A DNA stretch of 64,000 nt from Flavobacterium nitrogenifigens. GTDB taxonomy: Bacteria; Bacteroidota; Bacteroidia; Flavobacteriales; Flavobacteriaceae. The translations under genes were made by a program, and so were the position numbers. Below, in pieces: positions 54,850 through 63,328 of this stretch. The stretch is taken from assembly GCF_003254565.1 (NCBI RefSeq), contig NZ_QJRI01000171.1, positions 1 through 64,000 of the forward strand. Reading direction: 5' to 3'. The notes beneath the pieces were generated by a model. It did no database searches and was not told the origin of the DNA. It was given only the letters and a program-made list of their open reading frames with translations. Numbering within the stretch: position 1 is the stretch's first letter; the number at the start of each line of letters is the position of its first letter.

Positions 54850-55878
54850 AAAATCAACGCCACACTTTTAACGTCAGAAACGCCTATAATTAAAATTCAA
54901 ATTGGAGATAAATATTATCCAAAAAGTATTTTAACCGAAGAAAATGTCAACATTCAAAATGGCGATTCCGAAAAAATTGTAAGCCGTCATCTCATCACCG
55001 AAGGATTGGTTCTACTTGATACTCAGATGTATTATTCCACTCCAAGAACAGTCAGTTTTGAAATTGATGAAGAATCGGTTGTGATGAATTTTATTTATAG
55101 CAGCAATGTCGAAACCTACATTGACCAATTGGAAAGTGAAAAATATTCAAGGAAAAACACACATAATATTTTTTATACGAACAATTTTAAAGCGACTTTC
55201 AACATTCCGCCATTTACGGAGATCAACTATTTGTCAATTATTCTTTCTAAGGAGTTTTATTATAACATTATCAATGAAGACTGGCAGTTGCACGAAAAAT
55301 TTTCAAAAAAAATTCTCGAAAAGCAATCCAGTTATTTGACCTCAAAATACCTTCCTTTTACACCTGCCATTCAGTGGGTAACGTCTGAAATTAAAAACTG
55401 CACTCGCGAAGGCGTTTTAAAAAGAATTTATATCGAAAGTAAAATTAAAGAACTTCTTATTCATCAGCTCGAAACATTAATTATCAAACCTTTAGAAACA
55501 GATAAAATCAATCAAGAAGATTATGATAAACTTTTAGAAGCCAAAAAAATATTAGAAAACGATTATAGAAACACACCTACTCTACCCGAACTTTCGAGAC
55601 TTATTTCGCTAAACGAGTTCAAACTAAAAAAAGGTTTTAAAGCTTGTTTTGGCACCACTGTCAAAAGCTATATCATTAAGCTGAGAATGGAACATGCCAA
55701 AGAATTGTTTCAAAACAAAAAAGCTACAGTAAGCGAAGCGGCTTATAAATGCGGTTACAAAGATGTCTCACATTTTTCTGCAGCATTTAAAAACTATTAC
55801 GGATTCTCGCCTCAAAAGTTTAAAATCAATACAGATATTATTCAGTTTTGGCTAATTGGTTTTTCATTATTGTGGTAA
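54847..55878 (+). CDS. AraC-family transcription regulator (iron cluster)
   Basis: A 343-residue regulator. The C-terminal AraC domain (about residues 235-330) has both helix-turn-helix units: TLPELSRLISLNEFKLKKGFKACFGTTVKSYI and VSEAAYKCGYKDVSHFSAAFKNYYGFSPQKFK. The N-terminal region has no clear cupin motif. The start appears to be TTG at 54847 because no ATG lies between it and an upstream stop; the next internal Met is about 55 residues in. It faces the TonB receptor, so it probably controls siderophore uptake like other AraC regulators beside such receptors. Confidence 0.87.
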   Translation: MKINATLLTSETPIIKIQIGDKYYPKSILTEENVNIQNGDSEKIVSRHLITEGLVLLDTQMYYSTPRTVSFEIDEESVVMNFIYSSNVETYIDQLESEKYSRKNTHNIFYTNNFKATFNIPPFTEINYLSIILSKEFYYNIINEDWQLHEKFSKKILEKQSSYLTSKYLPFTPAIQWVTSEIKNCTREGVLKRIYIESKIKELLIHQLETLIIKPLETDKINQEDYDKLLEAKKILENDYRNTPTLPELSRLISLNEFKLKKGFKACFGTTVKSYIIKLRMEHAKELFQNKKATVSEAAYKCGYKDVSHFSAAFKNYYGFSPQKFKINTDIIQFWLIGFSLLW

Positions 55879-56435
55879 AAAAAGGGTTTTAAAATTACGT
55901 CCGTCGACTTAATCTTAAAACCCTAAAAAAATTAGACATTAATGTATATTGCAAACTTATATACAAGTACCCACGATCAAATGAATATGTCAAATTCAAT
56001 GTAAAACGTTTCTCCAAAAACAGTTTTTCTATAGAAATTAAATAATAACCAAAAAGGTAAAGGCTATCATTGTTTTTAAATTTCTATAGGCCAAAATTAA
56101 AATTCACAAAATAGATAACCTTACGGTTTTCCTCATTGTGTGAAAAAATTAACATTCTTAACTTTAATTTAAAACCTTAAGTAATTGTATCGCAAAACAT
56201 TGTAAAAATCTTCTTTAACGTAAATTTGTGAAAGGAAATACTAGATTCTTCTTCATGTATATCCAAAAAAGACTCGAAAAAGCTCATTTCTTGTCCTAGA
56301 TTAAGCCGTTTTTCTTAAAACCCTCCCTACATTTGTCAATGATTTTAATTAGAAAATGAGATAATCTGGACAATTAGATAATTAAATGAGGAACCAATAA
56401 ACTTAGTATCTTAGAACCTTAGAAGCTTTAAAAAA
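55879..56435. other. 557-bp intergenic region
   Basis: No gene seen. It holds a hairpin AGGGTTTTAA/TTAAAACCCT (55883-55924) after the AraC gene, a loose inverted repeat around TTTCTATAGAAATTAAA (near 56027-56090) and a plus-strand TACATTTG at 56328-56335 that may be the -7 element for the following gene. The rest is AT-rich. Confidence 0.5.
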
Positions 56436-56750
56436 ATGAAACAGTTGCAATTTTTATTACTCGGAAAAAATGAAGCCATTCTAGCTATTTTACTACGTCT
56501 GGTTAATGCAGATGAAAACTGGAATGCGATTGCTTTTAATAATGAAAAGGAAGCGCAAGAATACTTTCAAAACAACAAAATTGATATTGTCCTTTTAAGT
56601 TCTGCAATCGAAGATCTTGTGGAGAAAGAATTCACTTCTTTCTGCTTAAAACATAATCCAGATGTTGAAGTCATTGAACATTTTGGTGGTGGAAGCGGAC
56701 TATTAAAATCTGAAATCCTGCACCGATTGCATTTGAAAGGAAAGCTTTAA
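56436..56750 (+). CDS. Small receiver-like protein, unrecognised
   Basis: A 104-residue protein with an alternating beta/alpha pattern like a response-regulator receiver: FLLLGKNEAILAILLRLVN at the start, then NKIDIVLLSSAIEDLVE where the phospho-acceptor Asp would be expected (SSAIED). It lacks the paired acidic residues after the first strand and the conserved Lys, so it is unlikely to be a working phospho-receiver. It lies 24 bp upstream of the 2H phosphoesterase gene and is probably co-transcribed. Function unknown. Confidence 0.65.
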   Translation: MKQLQFLLLGKNEAILAILLRLVNADENWNAIAFNNEKEAQEYFQNNKIDIVLLSSAIEDLVEKEFTSFCLKHNPDVEVIEHFGGGSGLLKSEILHRLHLKGKL

Positions 56751-56774
56751 ATTTGTCATTCAAAGCTTCAAAAA

Positions 56775-57335
56775 ATGGAAAAAACATATTCGGTTGTATT
56801 TTATTCTAAAACACTAGTTGAGCCCGTTAAAAAGTTGAAAGATTCTTTAAAAAGCAAAATCAATTGGTACAACAGCTGTAATTCTGAAGCACACATTACG
56901 ATTTGTGAATTTACAATCGATGAATCTGAATTCGATTCTATCAAAAAAAAGCTTTCTAAAATTTCGAATACTTTTACTCCCTTCCCAGTATCATTAGATC
57001 ATTTTGACTCTTTCCAAAATAGCGGTGCTTTTTTTATTGGCGTAACCAAAGATTCAGAAAACAATCTGGTACCTATCATGAAAAAGATTCATGAAACCTT
57101 CAAGTTTTTAAAACTTAAAAAAAGTGATAATCCGCATATGTCGATTGGGCGAAGATTAACACCAGAGAATCTCAAAATTGCTTCTGAACTTTTTACCGCA
57201 ATTAATCTTGAATTTGAATGTAATGAAATTGTTTTAAGGGAATTTGATCCCAAAGTAAAACAGTTTTTTGTAATTGATGCTTTTGCTTTCGGAAGTAATC
57301 CAGAACCGGAGTTTGTTCAAGGGAGCTTGTTTTAA
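56775..57335 (+). CDS. 2H phosphoesterase (2'-5' RNA ligase-like) family protein
   Basis: A 186-residue protein with the two HxTx-type motifs of 2H phosphoesterases: HITI in EAHITICEFTI (about residue 41) and HMSI in NPHMSIGRRL (about residue 121). The size and spacing fit the family, which acts on 2',5' or cyclic phosphate ends of RNA or small nucleotides. The actual substrate cannot be predicted. The stop codon TAA is itself part of the start of a CCGCAAAG-family repeat. Confidence 0.85.
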   Translation: MEKTYSVVFYSKTLVEPVKKLKDSLKSKINWYNSCNSEAHITICEFTIDESEFDSIKKKLSKISNTFTPFPVSLDHFDSFQNSGAFFIGVTKDSENNLVPIMKKIHETFKFLKLKKSDNPHMSIGRRLTPENLKIASELFTAINLEFECNEIVLREFDPKVKQFFVIDAFAFGSNPEPEFVQGSLF

Positions 57336-57450
57336 CCGCAAAGAACGCTAGGGATTACGCAAGGTTCGCAAAGATTTTATACAAAGCTTTGCGAACTTTG
57401 CGTTTTTATAGATTGTCTAAATCAAAAAACCTTGCGCTCTTTGCGGTTAA
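57332..57450. repeat. Dispersed palindromic repeat, CCGCAAAG family (copy C)
   Basis: 119-bp element bounded by TTAACCGCAAAG and CTTTGCGGTTAA, with an inner CGCAAGGTTCGCAAAG / CTTTGCGAACTTTGCG hairpin. It begins within the stop codon of the phosphoesterase gene. Confidence 0.9.
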
Positions 57451-57472
57451 ACTCACAAAGCTTATTTTTTCG

Positions 57473-57480
57473 TATATTTG
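57473..57480 (+). promoter_or_regulatory. -7 element of second AraC gene
   Basis: TATATTTG matches TAnnTTTG and lies 22 bp upstream of the ATG at 57502. This argues against a TTG start at 57478, which would fall inside the promoter. Confidence 0.6.
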
Positions 57481-57501
57481 AATTTTGCAATTCATCACGA
57501 T

Positions 57502-58425
57502 ATGAAATCCCTAGATTCATTTTACAAAGAAATTACCGAAGGCTCAACTGTTGATCCAACTTCCTTATTGCCAAATGACATTCAGAAAGAAATCGGGCAT
57601 TTTAATGTTTTCGATATAAAAGAACTTTTGGAGCGCATGAAAGGAAAACCCGGAATGCCTTACGACAGAAGAGCTTATTACAAAATAAGTTTAATTAGAG
57701 GCCATAACAAAGCAGAATACGCCGATAAAGTAATTGAAATAGAAAAACAGGGATTACTATTTGCAACACCAAAAATTCCGTACAATTATTTACCGCAAGA
57801 CACCAATCAAGGAGGGCAATTTTGCGTTTTTACCAGCGAATTTTTATCGAAAAGTAAAAGCGGAATCGATCTGGACGAACTTCCAATTTTTGCATCAGAC
57901 GGCTATCCCATTTTTCAGCTTTCTGATGAAGAAGTTTTAGAAGTAGAATTGATTTTCAATAAAATACAAAAAGAAATTAATTCTGATTATATTTATAAGT
58001 ATGATTTAATCCGAAACTATGTGGCTGAATTAATTCACTTTGGACAAAAATTACAGCCTATTACAGCATTATATTCTAAACACAATTCCGCAGCAAGAGT
58101 TTCTTCTTTATTTGCGGAATTATTAGAAAGACAATTTCCTATTGAATCGCCAAATCAAAGATTGGAATTGAGAACGGCAAAAGATTTTGCAGAGAGATTA
58201 TCTGTTCATGTGAATCATTTAAATAAAGTTTTAAAGGAAAACACCGGAAAAACCACAACAGAATTAATCAGTAACCGATTAACAAACGAAGCTAAAATAC
58301 TTTTAAAACAAACCGATTGGAATATATCTGAAATAGCCTATTCACTTGGTTTTGAAGAATTAGCGCATTTTTCTAATTTCTTTAAAAAACAAACTTCTTA
58401 CACGCCGATTGCTTTTAGGAGTTAG
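57502..58425 (+). CDS. AraC-family transcription regulator (SDR cluster)
   Basis: A 307-residue regulator starting MKSLDSFYKEITEG. The N-terminal half is of the cupin-like AraC type (YYKISLIRGHNKAEYADKVIEIEKQGLLFATPKIPYNY). The C-terminal domain has the two helix-turn-helix units (TAKDFAERLSVHVNHLNKVLKENTGKTTTELI and WNISEIAYSLGFEELAHFSNFFKKQTSYTPIAF). Followed by two short-chain dehydrogenase genes on the same strand, a common pairing in flavobacteria, suggesting it controls them. Its ligand is unknown. Confidence 0.87.
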   Translation: MKSLDSFYKEITEGSTVDPTSLLPNDIQKEIGHFNVFDIKELLERMKGKPGMPYDRRAYYKISLIRGHNKAEYADKVIEIEKQGLLFATPKIPYNYLPQDTNQGGQFCVFTSEFLSKSKSGIDLDELPIFASDGYPIFQLSDEEVLEVELIFNKIQKEINSDYIYKYDLIRNYVAELIHFGQKLQPITALYSKHNSAARVSSLFAELLERQFPIESPNQRLELRTAKDFAERLSVHVNHLNKVLKENTGKTTTELISNRLTNEAKILLKQTDWNISEIAYSLGFEELAHFSNFFKKQTSYTPIAFRS

Positions 58426-58467
58426 ATTGTTTTGTTTCAGGTTTCAAATTGATATTCTTTGTGTGTT

Positions 58468-58600
58468 TTAACCGCAAAGATCGCAAGGTTTTTTCTCAGC
58501 TTTGTGTTATATAAATATAAAGTTCGCAAAGCTTTACGTAAAAAACTTTGCTCCCGATAGCTATCGGGATTGCGTAATCCCTAGCGTTCTTTGCGGTTAA
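58468..58600. repeat. Dispersed palindromic repeat, CCGCAAAG family (copy D)
   Basis: 133-bp element with TTAACCGCAAAG and CTTTGCGGTTAA ends. It carries an inner CCCGATAGCTATCGGGA hairpin at 58553-58569, the same module as in copy E and at 21757. Confidence 0.9.
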
Positions 58601-58710
58601 ACCTGAAGCTTGGAAATTGGAACTTCTAAAAATTTGGAATTTCACTATTGTGATTTGAATTTCGCAAACATCGGTTTGATATTTACAACTCCCCAACTCT
58701 ACTTCGCTCC

Positions 58711-58718
58711 TATCTTTG
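58711..58718 (+). promoter_or_regulatory. -7 element of first SDR gene
   Basis: TATCTTTG fits TAnnTTTG and lies 26 bp upstream of the ATG. No TTG at the right distance is evident. Confidence 0.5.
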
Positions 58719-58744
58719 TCTCATCAAATTAAAAGAACGAAAAG

Positions 58745-59467
58745 ATGAATTTATCAGACAACAAAATTTTAATAACTGGCGGTGCAAGCGGTATCGGACT
58801 TGGACTTGCAGAACGATTCATTCAAGAAAGCAATACAGTGATTATTTGCGGAAGAAGAGCTTCTCTTTTGGAAGAAGTAAAAGCTAAATTTCCTTCGATT
58901 ATTACTAAGGCATGTGACTTGTCTTTAGAAGAAGAACGCATTGCCCTTTATGAATGGATTGCTGCAAATCATCCTGACTTAACTGTTTTAGTCAACAATG
59001 CAGGAATTCAAAACTGGATGAACATAACAGATGCTGATTTTTATGCTAACATGAAAAATGAGCTTGCAACAAATATAGAAGCTCCTTTGCATTTAACTTC
59101 ATTATTCATTCAGTTGCCATCTCTTAAAACCGTAATGAATACAACTTCTGGACTGGCATTCTCTCCTTTTGCAAAAGTTCCGGTTTATTCGGCTACAAAA
59201 GCCTTTTTCAGATCGTTTACGCTTTCTCTTCGTCATTTATTAAAAGAGAAAAATATTGAAGTAATCGAAATTATTCCACCAGCGCTAAACACAGATTTAG
59301 GAGGAATCGGTCTTCACGACGCACATCCAAGCGTAAGCAGTTTTATCGAATCGATTTTTGAACAATTAAAAGAGAGCAAACAAGAACTGACTTTCGGCAC
59401 AAGTGAAACCAGATTAAACGCAAGCGCAGAAGAGTTGAGAAATCATTTTAAACTGATGCATTCTTAA
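58745..59467 (+). CDS. Short-chain dehydrogenase, DltE-like
   Basis: A 240-residue SDR: glycine motif TGGASGIGLG (residues 11-20), LVNNAG near 90, and YSATKAFF with the catalytic Tyr/Lys near residue 148. The C-terminus IIPPALNTDLGGIGLHDAHPS resembles the DltE-type short-chain oxidoreductases found beside AraC regulators. The substrate cannot be told. Lies between repeats D and K. Confidence 0.85.
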   Translation: MNLSDNKILITGGASGIGLGLAERFIQESNTVIICGRRASLLEEVKAKFPSIITKACDLSLEEERIALYEWIAANHPDLTVLVNNAGIQNWMNITDADFYANMKNELATNIEAPLHLTSLFIQLPSLKTVMNTTSGLAFSPFAKVPVYSATKAFFRSFTLSLRHLLKEKNIEVIEIIPPALNTDLGGIGLHDAHPSVSSFIESIFEQLKESKQELTFGTSETRLNASAEELRNHFKLMHS

Positions 59468-59472
59468 ATTTT

Positions 59473-59608
59473 AAACACATAGAAACATAGATTTTTGGAG
59501 TGAATTAAAGGCGTTTCACTTTTAATAAAACACATAACTATGTGTTAGAAACTAGTTTCTTTTTGTAGTCTTTTAAAAGAAAACTAAAATCTATGTTTCT
59601 ATGTGTTT
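59473..59608. repeat. Dispersed ACACATAGAAACATAG inverted repeat
   Basis: AAACACATAGAAACATAGAT and its exact inverse bound a 136-bp element with an inner ACACATAACTATGTGT hairpin. A fragment of the arm also occurs near 19144. It lies between the two SDR genes. Confidence 0.88.
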
Positions 59609-59630
59609 AAAAGATAAATTCAACATTTGT

Positions 59631-59694
59631 CTTCCTGAGCGTAGTCGAAGGACACTCTCACTACGAAGGTCTTCGACTCCGCTCAGACTGACAA
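59631..59694. repeat. Dispersed GCGTAGTCGAAGG / CTTCGACTCCGCTC repeat
   Basis: CTGAGCGTAGTCGAAGG faces TCTTCGACTCCGCTCAG across a short centre. A half copy (TTCGACTCCGCTCAG) is at about 25840. Confidence 0.75.
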
Positions 59695-59747
59695 CAAAAA
59701 ACATCAAATAATTCACAATTAACCATTCATAATTCACAATTAAAAAT

Positions 59748-60512
59748 ATGGCAGTAAATACAAAAATAGCTCTCGTTACAGGCGGTAGCAGAGGTTTAGG
59801 AAAAAACATGGCAATTGCGATTGCAAAAAAAGGACTTGACGTAATTATTACATACAACAGCAAAAAAGAAGAAGCTGATGCTGTAGTTTCAGAAATTGAA
59901 AGTTTGGGTCAAAAAGCAGCTTCATTACAATTAAACGTAGCTGATTCGTCAACTTTTGATTCTTTTTTTGAAAACGTAAAAACCGTTTTAAAAAACACAT
60001 TCAAAACAGACAGATTTGATTTTTTAGTAAATAATGCAGGAATCGGAATTCACAACTCATTTGTTGGAACAACTGAAGCAGAATTTGACCAATTGACTAA
60101 TATTCAATTCAAAGGACCATTTTTCTTAACACAAAAAGGACTTAACGTAATGAATGACGGCGGCGGAATCGTAAATATTTCAACAGGTTTAGCTAGATTT
60201 TCATTTCCAGGTTATGCGGCTTATGCTTCTATGAAAGGCGCAATGGAAACTTTAACAAAGTATCAGGCTAAAGAATTGGGTGCAAGAAAAATTAGAGCCA
60301 ATATAGTGGCGCCTGGTGCCATCGAAACCGATTTTGGAGGCGGTGTAGTTCGCGATAATGAACAAATGAATCAGCAGATTGCTTCTGTAACCGCTTTAGG
60401 AAGAGTCGGTCTTCCTGATGATATTGGCGGTGTTGTTGCCTTTTTATGTACCGAAGATGCAAAATGGGTAAATGCACAACGAATTGAAGTTTCTGGCGGA
60501 ATGATGCTATAA
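59748..60512 (+). CDS. Short-chain dehydrogenase/reductase
   Basis: A 254-residue classical SDR of about usual length: TGGSRGLGKN (residues 11-20), LVNNAG near 95, catalytic YASMK near 162, and the C-terminal ALGRVGLPDDIGGVVAFLCTEDAKWVNAQRIEVSGGMML, typical of 3-oxoacyl reductase-like members. It is distinct from the SDR at 58745. It probably belongs to the same AraC-controlled group but is separated from it by two repeats. Substrate unknown. Confidence 0.88.
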   Translation: MAVNTKIALVTGGSRGLGKNMAIAIAKKGLDVIITYNSKKEEADAVVSEIESLGQKAASLQLNVADSSTFDSFFENVKTVLKNTFKTDRFDFLVNNAGIGIHNSFVGTTEAEFDQLTNIQFKGPFFLTQKGLNVMNDGGGIVNISTGLARFSFPGYAAYASMKGAMETLTKYQAKELGARKIRANIVAPGAIETDFGGGVVRDNEQMNQQIASVTALGRVGLPDDIGGVVAFLCTEDAKWVNAQRIEVSGGMML

Positions 60513-60515
60513 AGA

Positions 60516-60729
60516 GGTTTCAAGTTTCAGGTTTCAGGTTTCAGGTTTCGAGTTTAACCGCAAAGAGCTCAAAGGTTTACGCAATCCCGATAGCTATCGG
60601 GAGCAAGGTTTTTTTACGCAAAGCTTTGCGAACTTTGCGTTTATATAACCATAAAGATTAGAAAAAACCTTGCGACCTTTGCGGTTAAAATAGATAACGA
60701 ATATTAACTTGAAACTTGAAACCTGAAAC
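60516..60729. repeat. Nested repeat: TTTCAGG arms around CCGCAAAG element (copy E)
   Basis: Short TTTCAGG-type repeats (60516-60553) and their inverse (60706-60729) flank a CCGCAAAG element at 60554-60688. The latter contains CCCGATAGCTATCGGGA at 60596-60612. Three repeat modules are thus nested one in another. Confidence 0.85.
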
Positions 60730-60740
60730 AAAAAAACTAT

Positions 60741-60782
60741 AAAAAAACAAAACCCGATAAGTAACCAAAAACTTATCGGGTT
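60741..60782 (-). terminator. Intrinsic terminator after the PepSY-like gene
   Basis: AACCCGATAAGT/ACTTATCGGGTT, 12-bp stem, 8-nt loop, followed on the minus strand by TTGTTTTTTT. It lies 36 bp beyond the stop at 60818. Confidence 0.88.
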
Positions 60783-60817
60783 TGTCATTTCAAATAATAT
60801 TTGAATTAGTAAAAGTT

Positions 60818-61291
60818 TTAATTTTTTTCAACAGAGACATCAAAACCTCCCTCTGCATCAAAAACAATATCGTAAAATTTAGAATCTTTTTCTATACCAA
60901 CTTCGTATGTTGTTTTTTTCTTATCGTCTACCACCATTGCAATTTCTCGAATGGCTTTTGCCTTATAATTCTTTTTCAGGTAAGACTGCGCCTTTATTGG
61001 CAATTGTTTAAACGGAATCTGGAGCTCATAAGCTTTCATGTTTCCTAGATTATCGTAAATCGCAACCGCTTTGGTTCTGTCATCTACATTGTATCTTGCT
61101 TCAAATCGAATCTCATCTGCATCGTCTCCAACATATTCTTCAGACCAGACCGGTACTTTTCCTGGATATTCTCTCTCAAAAGCAAATCGAACCTTTTCTG
61201 GAGGCGTGATTTCCTTTTTCATATTGGTTCCCTCCTGGGCTATTAAAAAACTACTGCATAAAAAAGTAAAAGATAAAAACACGTTTTTCAT
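60818..61291 (-). CDS. Secreted PepSY-like domain protein
   Basis: A 157-residue exported protein (signal peptide to SSFLIAQ) with two PepSY-like/BLIP-type repeats: PEKVRFAFEREYPGKVPVWSEE and LPIKAQSYLKKNYKAKAIREIAMV, each followed by a YEV/FEA beta segment. The family is small and periplasmic, and its role is unclear. It is a single-gene unit with its own terminator. The LytTR pair downstream on the same strand is separate. Confidence 0.8.
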   Translation of the reverse strand: MKNVFLSFTFLCSSFLIAQEGTNMKKEITPPEKVRFAFEREYPGKVPVWSEEYVGDDADEIRFEARYNVDDRTKAVAIYDNLGNMKAYELQIPFKQLPIKAQSYLKKNYKAKAIREIAMVVDDKKKTTYEVGIEKDSKFYDIVFDAEGGFDVSVEKN

Positions 61292-61415
61292 AGTTTCATT
61301 TTTTAAAATTAAACTTTAGTAACGTATTAAAATTAATAATTTTTCTCTTACGATAAGATGAAGAAATTAACATTTTTTATCCGCAGAAAAAACTCCTTTA
61401 AAATCAAGTATTCAA

Positions 61416-62120
61416 TTATAATTCGAGTTTTTTTAATCTATCTGTTAGTTCTCTTTTGTATGTAATTCCGATTGGGATTCTTTCATTTTTAATCACCACA
61501 AAATCTTTTTCAGTTGCATCAATTTTATCCAGCGCCACGATATATGATTTATGAATACGCATAAAACTCTTTTCTGGTAGACACTTTTCAAATTCTGTCG
61601 TAGTTATCGAAGCCAAATAAGTTCTTTTTGTCGTGTGAAGTTTCACATAATTGCCAAAACTCTGCGCGTATAAAAGCTGATCCAATTCAATATCCATCAA
61701 ATAGCCATCTACTTTTACACTTACTGAATTTACGGTTTCTTCCGCTTTTTGTTTTACGCTTTCGGTTGCAAAAAAACGATCAATTGCTTTTAGAAATCTT
61801 GGAAAATAAATGGGTTTCAGCAAATAATCAATTACACCATAATCATAGCTTTCAAGAGCAAATTCAGAATACGCTGTTGTCAAAATAGTCTTAGGATGTG
61901 TTGGAAGAATTTTAAGCAGTTCCATTCCAGAAATTTCAGGCATATTGATGTCCAAAAACATTAAATCGACTGGATTTTCTCTGAGATAATTCATCGCTTC
62001 AATGCCGTTATATCCTTGAAAAACCAATTCCAATTGCGGATTCTGTTTGATATAATTGGCCAAAACATAATGCGCAGCGGGTTCGTCATCTACAATAATG
62101 CATCTTTTTGTTTCTCTCAT
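61416..62120 (-). CDS. LytTR-family response regulator
   Basis: A 234-residue regulator. The receiver domain (residues 5-120) has Asp11/Asp12, phospho-acceptor Asp57 (LMFLDINMP) and Lys102 (LLKP). The LytTR DNA-binding domain follows (residues about 135-232, with LDQLLYAQSFGNYVKLHTTKRTYLAS and FMRIHKSYIVALDKIDA). It overlaps the kinase gene by 4 bp (ATGA), so they are one unit. The pair points away from an efflux gene at 63329 that it may control. Confidence 0.94.
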   Translation of the reverse strand: MRETKRCIIVDDEPAAHYVLANYIKQNPQLELVFQGYNGIEAMNYLRENPVDLMFLDINMPEISGMELLKILPTHPKTILTTAYSEFALESYDYGVIDYLLKPIYFPRFLKAIDRFFATESVKQKAEETVNSVSVKVDGYLMDIELDQLLYAQSFGNYVKLHTTKRTYLASITTTEFEKCLPEKSFMRIHKSYIVALDKIDATEKDFVVIKNERIPIGITYKRELTDRLKKLEL

Positions 62121-63154
62121 CCTACAAACTTTTTTAGCTGTATTTCTAAATCTACAATATAAGTCTGTTTATCGTCTTGAACATCTAATTTATAATCTTT
62201 CCCATAAATTAAATTCAAACGTTCGATAGTGTTTTTTAAGCCAATTTTGGTCGAAATCACATCATTCTTCTTCGGAATTGAATTGGCTACATGAAGATGC
62301 AGCAATCCTTTTTCGACAGAAATTGTAATTTTCACAAAACACTTTTCAATAGCGCAAGTTCCGTGTTTAAAAGCATTTTCTATGAATGCAATTAAAAGCA
62401 TTGGCGAAATTTTATAGGCATTTTCGTTGTCAACATTGCTTTCAAAAGTAATATCGCATCGATAGCCAACACGCTCTTTTTCTAGCTGCACATAACTGTT
62501 TATAAACTCTAGTTCGTCTTCTAAAGATACGCATTGTTTGCTATTGCTTTCTAACTGATAACGCATTAACTGCGAAACCTTCATAATCAAATCGGGTGTT
62601 CTGTCTGGAAACTGAAGACTGATTCCGTAAAGTGTATTAAAGGTATTGAACAAAAAATGCGGATTTAATTGTCCTTTCAATGAATTTAATTGCATTTGAT
62701 TGAACAATAAAGCCGCATCGGTTTGTTTTCTGTGAATACGATAAAACTTAAAAACAATTATCGGACTCAGAATGCAGACCAAAGTTCCTAAAACGCTGGC
62801 CAATTGGTACGCATAACTTCTCTGATGCGAGTTTTGGTATAAATGGCAATTGGCAAACATATCCATTTTTGTGATTTCATACAAAATGACAGAAAATACA
62901 AAAACTCCAAAAAGCGTTAAAATTATATAGGTAAAAGGTTTGTTTGCTTTGAATAAAATCGGAAGGATAAAAAAACGATTAAATTGGGCATGCATGTATA
63001 AAATGCAATAAAAAAATACACCCATTGCAATAGAAACGAAGGAACTAAAGAGCATCCAGTCGTTTTTTAGGGTATATATTGTAAAGGAGAAAAGGACAAC
63101 GGCAACCTCCTGCCACCATTTGTTATCCAATATGTTATCAATTCTTTTGTTCAT
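62117..63154 (-). CDS. Sensor histidine kinase, LytS/YehU type
   Basis: A 345-residue kinase with four hydrophobic segments in the first 135 residues, then the His-kinase domain with the phospho-acceptor His166 in LNPHFLFNTFNTLYGIS. The ATP-binding part includes PMLLIAFIENAFKHG and the GLKNTIERLNLIYG glycine region. It partners the overlapping LytTR regulator. No extracellular sensor domain beyond the membrane segments is seen, so the signal is probably sensed in the membrane. Confidence 0.93.
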   Translation of the reverse strand: MNKRIDNILDNKWWQEVAVVLFSFTIYTLKNDWMLFSSFVSIAMGVFFYCILYMHAQFNRFFILPILFKANKPFTYIILTLFGVFVFSVILYEITKMDMFANCHLYQNSHQRSYAYQLASVLGTLVCILSPIIVFKFYRIHRKQTDAALLFNQMQLNSLKGQLNPHFLFNTFNTLYGISLQFPDRTPDLIMKVSQLMRYQLESNSKQCVSLEDELEFINSYVQLEKERVGYRCDITFESNVDNENAYKISPMLLIAFIENAFKHGTCAIEKCFVKITISVEKGLLHLHVANSIPKKNDVISTKIGLKNTIERLNLIYGKDYKLDVQDDKQTYIVDLEIQLKKFVG

Positions 63155-63284
63155 TCTTAATTGTGAAATAGTTTACAAAGTACGAACAAATATTTAATTA
63201 TTTTTTTCAAAAAATGACCAATTCAATTCGTCATTTACTAGTGCAGTACATCACTTAACCTGACTTTTATCAGTATAAGAGAAA

Positions 63285-63292
63285 TAAATTTG
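63285..63292 (+). promoter_or_regulatory. -7 element of the TolC-type gene
   Basis: TAAATTTG fits TAnnTTTG and lies 36 bp upstream of the ATG. The spacing to a -33 TTG is not clear. Confidence 0.5.
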
Positions 63293-63328
63293 TTTCATCA
63301 AAAACATATTTATATCACACTTGAGTTT

